Shown here piece after piece: positions 5,773 through 5,773 of a stretch of DNA of 5,773 nt. The notes below the pieces were generated by a model. It saw only the letters and a program-made list of their open reading frames with translations, searched no databases and had not been told where the DNA came from. Made by a program: the position numbers and the translations under genes. Location: contig DAOVFI010000170.1 in the NCBI GenBank assembly GCA_030673005.1, forward strand, positions 1 to 5,773, given 5' to 3'. The stretch is from Planctomycetales bacterium (GTDB lineage Bacteria > Planctomycetota > Phycisphaerae > SM23-33). The first letter of the stretch is position 1; every line of letters begins with the position of its first letter.

Positions 5773-5773
5773 G

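Overview
The window most resembles the genome of a Planctomycetota bacterium of the Phycisphaerae/Sedimentisphaerales type. Three things point there: a gene end matching the HYExAFE family, which I know from planctomycetes; a very large OstA/LptA-like protein with proline-rich linkers; and short secreted or membrane-anchored proteins of a kind I associate with that group. The assignment is by recognition only, with no database search.

Layout. On the + strand, positions 2-2869 hold the 3' part of a long OstA/LptA-type gene whose start lies before the window. Two low-complexity linkers in it carry interspersed-repeat units translated in frame. Positions 2870-2958 are a short spacer with a 7-bp tandem repeat and a strong hairpin. 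Positions 2959-4056 (+) encode an unrecognised secreted protein made of two similar halves; this gene is visibly richer in A and T than everything around it. A perfect 14-bp inverted repeat, in the two intergenic spacers, flanks it. Positions 4057-4353 are a non-coding convergent spacer with REP-like inverted repeats.

On the - strand, reading from the right edge, come a HYExAFE-family gene (5' end missing), a 66-aa signal-peptide plus single-helix membrane protein, and two adjacent genes for small secreted proteins that are clear paralogues. All four point the same way with gaps of 53, 85 and 21 bases, so they may form one operon, perhaps with an internal promoter at about 5241-5270 and a weak terminator at about 5011-5029.

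How the parts relate. The OstA-like protein belongs to lipopolysaccharide transport at the periplasm or outer membrane. The three small - strand proteins also look exported or membrane-bound, while the HYExAFE protein looks cytoplasmic and has residues resembling a PD-(D/E)XK nuclease core. No shared pathway can be shown from the sequence. The less explained parts are the AT-rich two-domain gene between inverted repeats, the paralogue pair, and the repeat-derived peptide linkers.
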